DNA of 64,000 nucleotides from Rubrivivax sp. (GTDB taxonomy: Bacteria; Pseudomonadota; Gammaproteobacteria; Burkholderiales; Burkholderiaceae_C), in assembly GCA_004210455.1 (NCBI GenBank), contig SEFA01000013.1, positions 34,839-98,838 of the forward strand, given 5' to 3'. The notes under the pieces were generated by a model. It was not told the origin of the DNA, did not search any database, and saw only the letters and a program-made list of their open reading frames with translations. Positions 62,927 through 64,000 of the stretch are shown piece by piece. The position numbers and the translations under genes are program-made. Numbering within the stretch: position 1 is the stretch's first letter; every line of letters begins with the position of its first letter.

Positions 62927-62956
62927 CGGAAACGGAAGCGGAAGCGGAAGCGGAAA
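62927..62956. repeat. hexanucleotide tandem repeat in the hmuR leader
   Basis: Five perfect-register copies of CGGAAR (R is A or G) stand between hemP and hmuR, in a 195-base gap. Such short repeats change number by slippage, which here would alter the leader length by six bases without touching any reading frame. The rest of the gap shows no other clear element. Confidence 0.7.
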
Positions 62957-63015
62957 CCGGGACGCGGATCGCGAGCGGGCGGACCGGTCCTCGGCCGGCC
63001 GCGCCGCTCAGCGGA

Positions 63016-63240
63016 TCACTTGGTCAGGATGAGCTTGCCCAGCGAGGTCACGCGCAGCCGGTAGAGCGAGCCGGCGTGTTCGATCTCGACCTCGCGGTCG
63101 TTGCCCATCAGCGCCTGGCTGCTGATGCGGCGGCGCTGAACGAGCGGAACCGCTTCGCGCGGCGAACCTGCGGCGACGCGTGCGCTGTCCAGCGCAACGG
63201 CTTGCAGGGCTTCGAGATGGGGGTGGTGGTGGGCATTCAT
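63016..63240 (-). CDS. hemP: hemin uptake protein HemP
   Basis: The 74-residue protein ends with RRRISSQALMGNDREVEIEHAGSLYRLRVTSLGKLILTK in two adjoining blocks, the conserved HemP/HmuP sequence in which the motif SSQALMGNDREVEI-x-H-x(2)-YRLR-T is invariant. The N-terminus is His-rich (MNAHHHPHLEAL). HmuP acts as a regulator or assembly factor for the heme receptor in rhizobia and burkholderia. It is first in the operon, 13 bases downstream of a Fur-like box. Confidence 0.95.
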   Translation of the reverse strand: MNAHHHPHLEALQAVALDSARVAAGSPREAVPLVQRRRISSQALMGNDREVEIEHAGSLYRLRVTSLGKLILTK

Positions 63241-63252
63241 GCGAAGCATCTT

Positions 63253-63271
63253 AATGAGAACGATTCGCAAT
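63253..63271. promoter_or_regulatory. Fur-like box upstream of hemP
   Basis: AATGAGAACGATTCGCAAT resembles the 19-base Fur consensus as AATGAGAA-n-GATTC with a good left half and a weaker right half. It lies 13 bases before the hemP start and so fits iron repression of the whole heme operon. Poly-T with TTCTTGATC further upstream may carry the promoter. Confidence 0.7.
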
Positions 63272-63461
63272 AGCAACCAAGAATCGCGACGATTGCTTTT
63301 TTCTTGATCGAACGCCGCCGGGACGGGGGGACAACCCAGGCGGACAACGGAAACAGGCTGCGAATACTTCGCATGCAGAGCGTGGGCGGCGGGTCTTGTC
63401 CCCATTCGACGTAGGGATGAGGACAATGCGCCCCATCCCACCGAATTCCCAGGAGAAGAAC

Positions 63462-64000
63462 ATGAAGGGCGACGCCAAGGTCATCGAGTATCTGAACGCG
63501 CAGCTGAAGAACGAGCTGACCGCGATCAACCAGTACTTCCTGCACTACAAGATGTACAAGAGCTGGGGCTTGGAGCGCCTGGCCAAGCACGAGTACGCCG
63601 AGTCCATCGAGGAGATGAAGCACGCCGACAAGCTGATGGATCGCATCCTGCTGCTGGAAGGCCTGCCGAACCTGCAGGACCTGGGCAAGCTCTACATCGG
63701 CGAGAACGCCGTCGAGGCCCAGCACTGCGACCTGAAGATCGAGATGGGCAGCCATCCGCTGCTGAAGGAAGCCATCGCCTACTGCGAGAGCGTGCGCGAC
63801 TACATCTCCCGCGAGGTCCTCGAGGAGATCCTCGCCGACACCGAAGAGCACATCGACCATCTGGAAACCCAGATCGAGCTGATCGGACAGATCGGCGAGC
63901 AGAATTGGCTGCAAAGCCAGATGGGCGATGTGCTCTTCGGTGTCGGCGAGGATCTCCTCGAGGACCTCGCGGGAGATGTAGTCGCGCACGCTCTCGCAGT
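63462..64000 (+). CDS. bfr: bacterioferritin, 3' end replaced
   Basis: The start has AGGAGA seven bases upstream. Residues 1-154 are full bacterioferritin: ferroxidase ligands Glu18, Glu51, His54, Glu94 and His130, and heme ligand Met52 are in canonical positions. Residue 127, normally Glu, is Thr here. The family ends near residue 158, and [10 protein letters not shown] reaches that point, but then the frame runs into an inverted copy of bases 63781-63864 and has no stop before the window ends. The genuine gene probably ends two to five codons after Met154. It stores iron in a 24-mer shell and stands divergent from hemP. Confidence 0.93.
   Translation, partial: MKGDAKVIEYLNAQLKNELTAINQYFLHYKMYKSWGLERLAKHEYAESIEEMKHADKLMDRILLLEGLPNLQDLGKLYIGENAVEAQHCDLKIEMGSHPLLKEAIAYCESVRDYISREVLEEILADTEEHIDHLETQIELIGQIGEQNWLQSQMGDVLFGVGEDLLEDLAGDVVAHALA
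63781..64000. repeat. 84-bp terminal inverted repeat (fold-back)
   Basis: Bases 63917-64000 are the reverse complement of 63781-63864 with one mismatch (63856 against 63925). A 52-base segment lies between the arms. The switch point shares about eight bases (CCAGATGG) between the true strand and the inverted copy, and it destroys the end of bfr. This is the form of a fold-back or chimeric-read artefact, although a real inverted duplication cannot be excluded. Confidence 0.9.

Noticed and set aside
60544..63273. 909-codon open frame antisense to hmuS/hmuR
   Set aside because: The sense strand encodes a clear TonB receptor with all family motifs; the antisense product is a Val/Arg/Asp-rich shadow without motifs.
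1..64000. tRNA, rRNA, insertion sequence, prophage or CRISPR array
   Set aside because: None was recognised by eye. There are no transposase or integrase genes, no CCA-ending cloverleaf candidates and no repeat-spacer arrays.

Overview
The window is high-GC (about 68-70% by eye) and gene-dense, with short gaps and many ATGA stop/start overlaps. Together with a long RNase E gene next to rluC, a Burkholderiales-style hemP-hmuRSTUV heme locus, TonB receptors and several exported glycoside hydrolases, this points to a betaproteobacterium of the Burkholderiales, probably the Roseateles/Mitsuaria/Pelomonas lineage. The genus is inference; no rRNA gene is present.

Layout. 1-1403: an ATPase gene cut by the left edge, visibly lower in GC. 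1552-9289: a tightly coupled five-gene module (SWIM zinc finger, DUF5691, MoxR-type AAA+ ATPase, DUF5682, VWA/MIDAS protein) resembling E. coli yehLMPQ. 9297-18133: small accessory and housekeeping genes (DJ-1/PfpI, three GNATs, a membrane-anchored TlpA thioredoxin, two VOC proteins, LysE exporter, an MFS/LysR divergent pair). 18226-24331: a Met-rich exported protein, a POT peptide transporter and rne. 24986-29373: rluC, HAD phosphatase, Rieske protein, SppA-like peptidase, ChaN-like lipoprotein. 29381-42859: two divergent transcription units that look like a utilisation locus for galactosamine polymers. 43082-54433: mixed accessory genes, including a GH16 glucanase under a LacI-type palindrome and a broken sensor kinase. 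54465-63240: the heme-uptake operon with its own tonB and a DUF2325 gene. 63462-64000: bacterioferritin, whose last codons are replaced by an inverted copy of its own sequence.

How the genes work together. In the galactosamine locus, a TonB receptor imports oligosaccharides, an exported GH114 endo-alpha-1,4-polygalactosaminidase and a Tat-exported GH36-like alpha-galactosidase with a CBM9-like domain cut them, and an inner-membrane DMT permease, a BadF-type sugar kinase, AgaS and a GatZ/KbaZ protein could take galactosamine to fructose-6-phosphate. A DeoR/AgaR regulator has repeated CTTTCGA boxes at its own promoter and at the divergent promoter. In the heme locus, a Fur-like box precedes hemP, followed by receptor, cytoplasmic heme-handling protein, binding protein, permease, ATPase, TonB and DUF2325 in one direction.

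Three spots look like sequence damage or assembly error: a one-base frameshift in hmuS (near 60072), two deletions in the sensor-kinase ATPase domain (near 48600 and 48445), and an 84-bp inverted repeat at the right end.
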